A stretch of 6,414 nt of DNA from Rickettsiales bacterium (GTDB lineage Bacteria; Pseudomonadota; Alphaproteobacteria; Methylaequorales; Methylaequoraceae): assembly GCA_002715305.1 (NCBI GenBank), contig PAYV01000010.1:10736-17149 (forward strand), written 5' to 3'. The position numbers were made by a program, and so were the translations under genes. Positions within the stretch are counted from its first letter, which is position 1. Every line of letters begins with the position of its first letter. The notes below the pieces were generated by a model, which was not told the DNA's origin, ran no database searches, and saw only the letters and a list, made by a program, of their open reading frames with translations. Of the stretch, positions 5,684 to 6,414 are shown piece by piece.

Positions 5684-6414
5684 ATGAAAAAACCAATTGT
5701 TGTATCTATGGGTGAGCCTGCGGGCATTGCAACCGAAATAATCTTAAAGGCCTTCAAACTAAGATTAAAATATAAACTTTATCCATTTTTTTTAGTTGAT
5801 GATTTTAAGAAAGTAGAATTTGTAAATAAACTTTTTGATTTTGGCGTGAACTTAGAAAAAATTTCAGATCCCTCTGAAGCAAAAAATTTATTTTCAAAAT
5901 CCCTCCCTATCATAGATATTGACAAAAAACTAAAATTTAATTTGGGGTTTCCGGATACACAAAACAGTCAATATGTTTTAAATTCAATAAAACAATGTAC
6001 GAAACTCGTTTTAGAAGATAAGTGTTGTGCTATGCTTACACTTCCTGTTTGCAAAGAAACGTTAATAAAGTCTGGATTTAAATTTAAAGGACAGACAGAA
6101 TATATATCTTATTTAACAAAAAATTTAACGAAAAAAAATAATGAAGAAATAATGATAATGACAACACAAAAACCATCTGACGGGGGGAAAAACCTTATCG
6201 TAGGTTTGTGTTCAACCCATGAATCAATAAAAGATGCAATCAATAAAATTACTTTAAAAAAAACCTTAAAAAAAATAAAAGTTTTTAAGCAATCTCTCCA
6301 AAAAATTTGGAAAATCAATAACCCATATATAGCTGTAAGTGGTATCAACCCACATGCTGGTGAAGGTGGTTTAATTGGTGATGAAGAAAAAAAGTTTATT
6401 TTACCTGCGATTGA
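5684..6414 (+). CDS. pdxA: 4-hydroxythreonine-4-phosphate dehydrogenase PdxA (3' end cut by window)
   Basis: Cytosolic enzyme of DXP-dependent vitamin B6 synthesis that oxidises 4-phosphohydroxy-L-threonine; the product decarboxylates to the amine that PdxJ uses. Translation from the ATG at 5684 gives 243 codons with no stop before the edge, about three quarters of the usual 330 residues. Recognisable motifs are VSMGEPAGIATEI (7-19, family MGDPAGIGPEI), LTLPVCKETLIKSGFKFKGQTEY (from 118, family 'APINKE..GF...GHTEF'), LCSTH with metal-ligand His179, and SGINPHAGEGGLIGDEE (219-235) with metal-ligand His224. The third metal histidine lies beyond the window. Oddities are Gln137, where the family has a substrate-binding histidine (GHTE), and GIATE for GIGPE. 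It begins 3 bases after the surA stop without a Shine-Dalgarno sequence, so it is probably the fifth gene of the operon. In related genomes rsmA (ksgA) follows. PdxA2-type homologues are an alternative, but placement after surA favours PdxA. Confidence 0.92.
   Translation, partial: MKKPIVVSMGEPAGIATEIILKAFKLRLKYKLYPFFLVDDFKKVEFVNKLFDFGVNLEKISDPSEAKNLFSKSLPIIDIDKKLKFNLGFPDTQNSQYVLNSIKQCTKLVLEDKCCAMLTLPVCKETLIKSGFKFKGQTEYISYLTKNLTKKNNEEIMIMTTQKPSDGGKNLIVGLCSTHESIKDAINKITLKKTLKKIKVFKQSLQKIWKINNPYIAVSGINPHAGEGGLIGDEEKKFILPAI

Noticed and set aside
5464..5757. 97-codon minus-strand open frame across the surA/pdxA junction
   Set aside because: It overlaps both real genes and its hydrophobic look is an artefact of reading A-rich codons in reverse.
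5919..5924. TTGACA on the plus strand inside pdxA as an internal promoter
   Set aside because: Sequence at the -10 distance is TTGGGG-like with no TATAAT match. It encodes part of the PdxA reading frame and is most simply coincidental.
6109..6348. 79-codon minus-strand open frame inside pdxA
   Set aside because: It overlaps conserved PdxA motifs on the plus strand and has no independent support.
1..6414. CRISPR array, tRNA or rRNA gene, insertion sequence or attachment site
   Set aside because: Bases 43-6414 are almost fully occupied by recognised protein genes; I saw no spaced repeats, cloverleaf-like G/C-rich segment, transposase or target-site duplication.

Overview
This window reads as one conserved envelope-biogenesis locus from a very A+T-rich alphaproteobacterium. 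The gene order is the start of pepA on the minus strand, then lptF, lptG, lptD, surA and pdxA on the plus strand. As far as I know, having lptF-lptG directly joined to lptD-surA-pdxA is characteristic of Alphaproteobacteria; in gammaproteobacteria such as E. coli, lptFG (next to divergent pepA) and lptD-surA-pdxA are two separate loci. The strong A/T bias, long A and T homopolymers, overlapping genes and near absence of intergenic DNA suggest a small streamlined genome, such as a marine oligotroph of SAR11-like lifestyle. A pdxA gene argues for a free-living organism rather than a Rickettsia-like parasite. I cannot name the genus.

Layout: bases 1-42 hold what appears to be the first 14 codons of pepA (leucyl aminopeptidase) running off the left edge. 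Bases 43-104 are a short divergent intergenic region with a weak candidate promoter and a T10 tract. lptF (105-1199) and lptG (1196-2293) encode the two membrane subunits of the LPS extractor. lptD (2280-4452) encodes the outer-membrane LPS translocon but is split by a one-base frameshift at an A10 run (2741-2750). surA (4442-5680) encodes a periplasmic chaperone with one parvulin-like domain. pdxA (5684 to the right edge) encodes a vitamin B6 biosynthesis dehydrogenase and is cut off by the window after 243 codons. No stretch longer than about 60 bases lacks a gene.

How they work together: LptF and LptG, with the ATPase LptB (not here), pull LPS out of the inner membrane. LptD inserts it into the outer leaflet of the outer membrane. 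SurA escorts outer-membrane proteins, of which LptD is a classic client, through the periplasm. The genes overlap by 4, 14 and 11 bases, with a 3-base gap before pdxA, which suggests a single transcript with coupled translation.

I found no evidence of a new mobile, defence or RNA-based system. The most notable signal is the lptD frameshift: both halves are well conserved and the gene should be essential. It is therefore a base-calling error, a very recent mutation, or a frame rescued by slippage on the A run. Secondary points are an H-to-Q change in the PdxA substrate motif and a missing histidine in the SurA parvulin domain.
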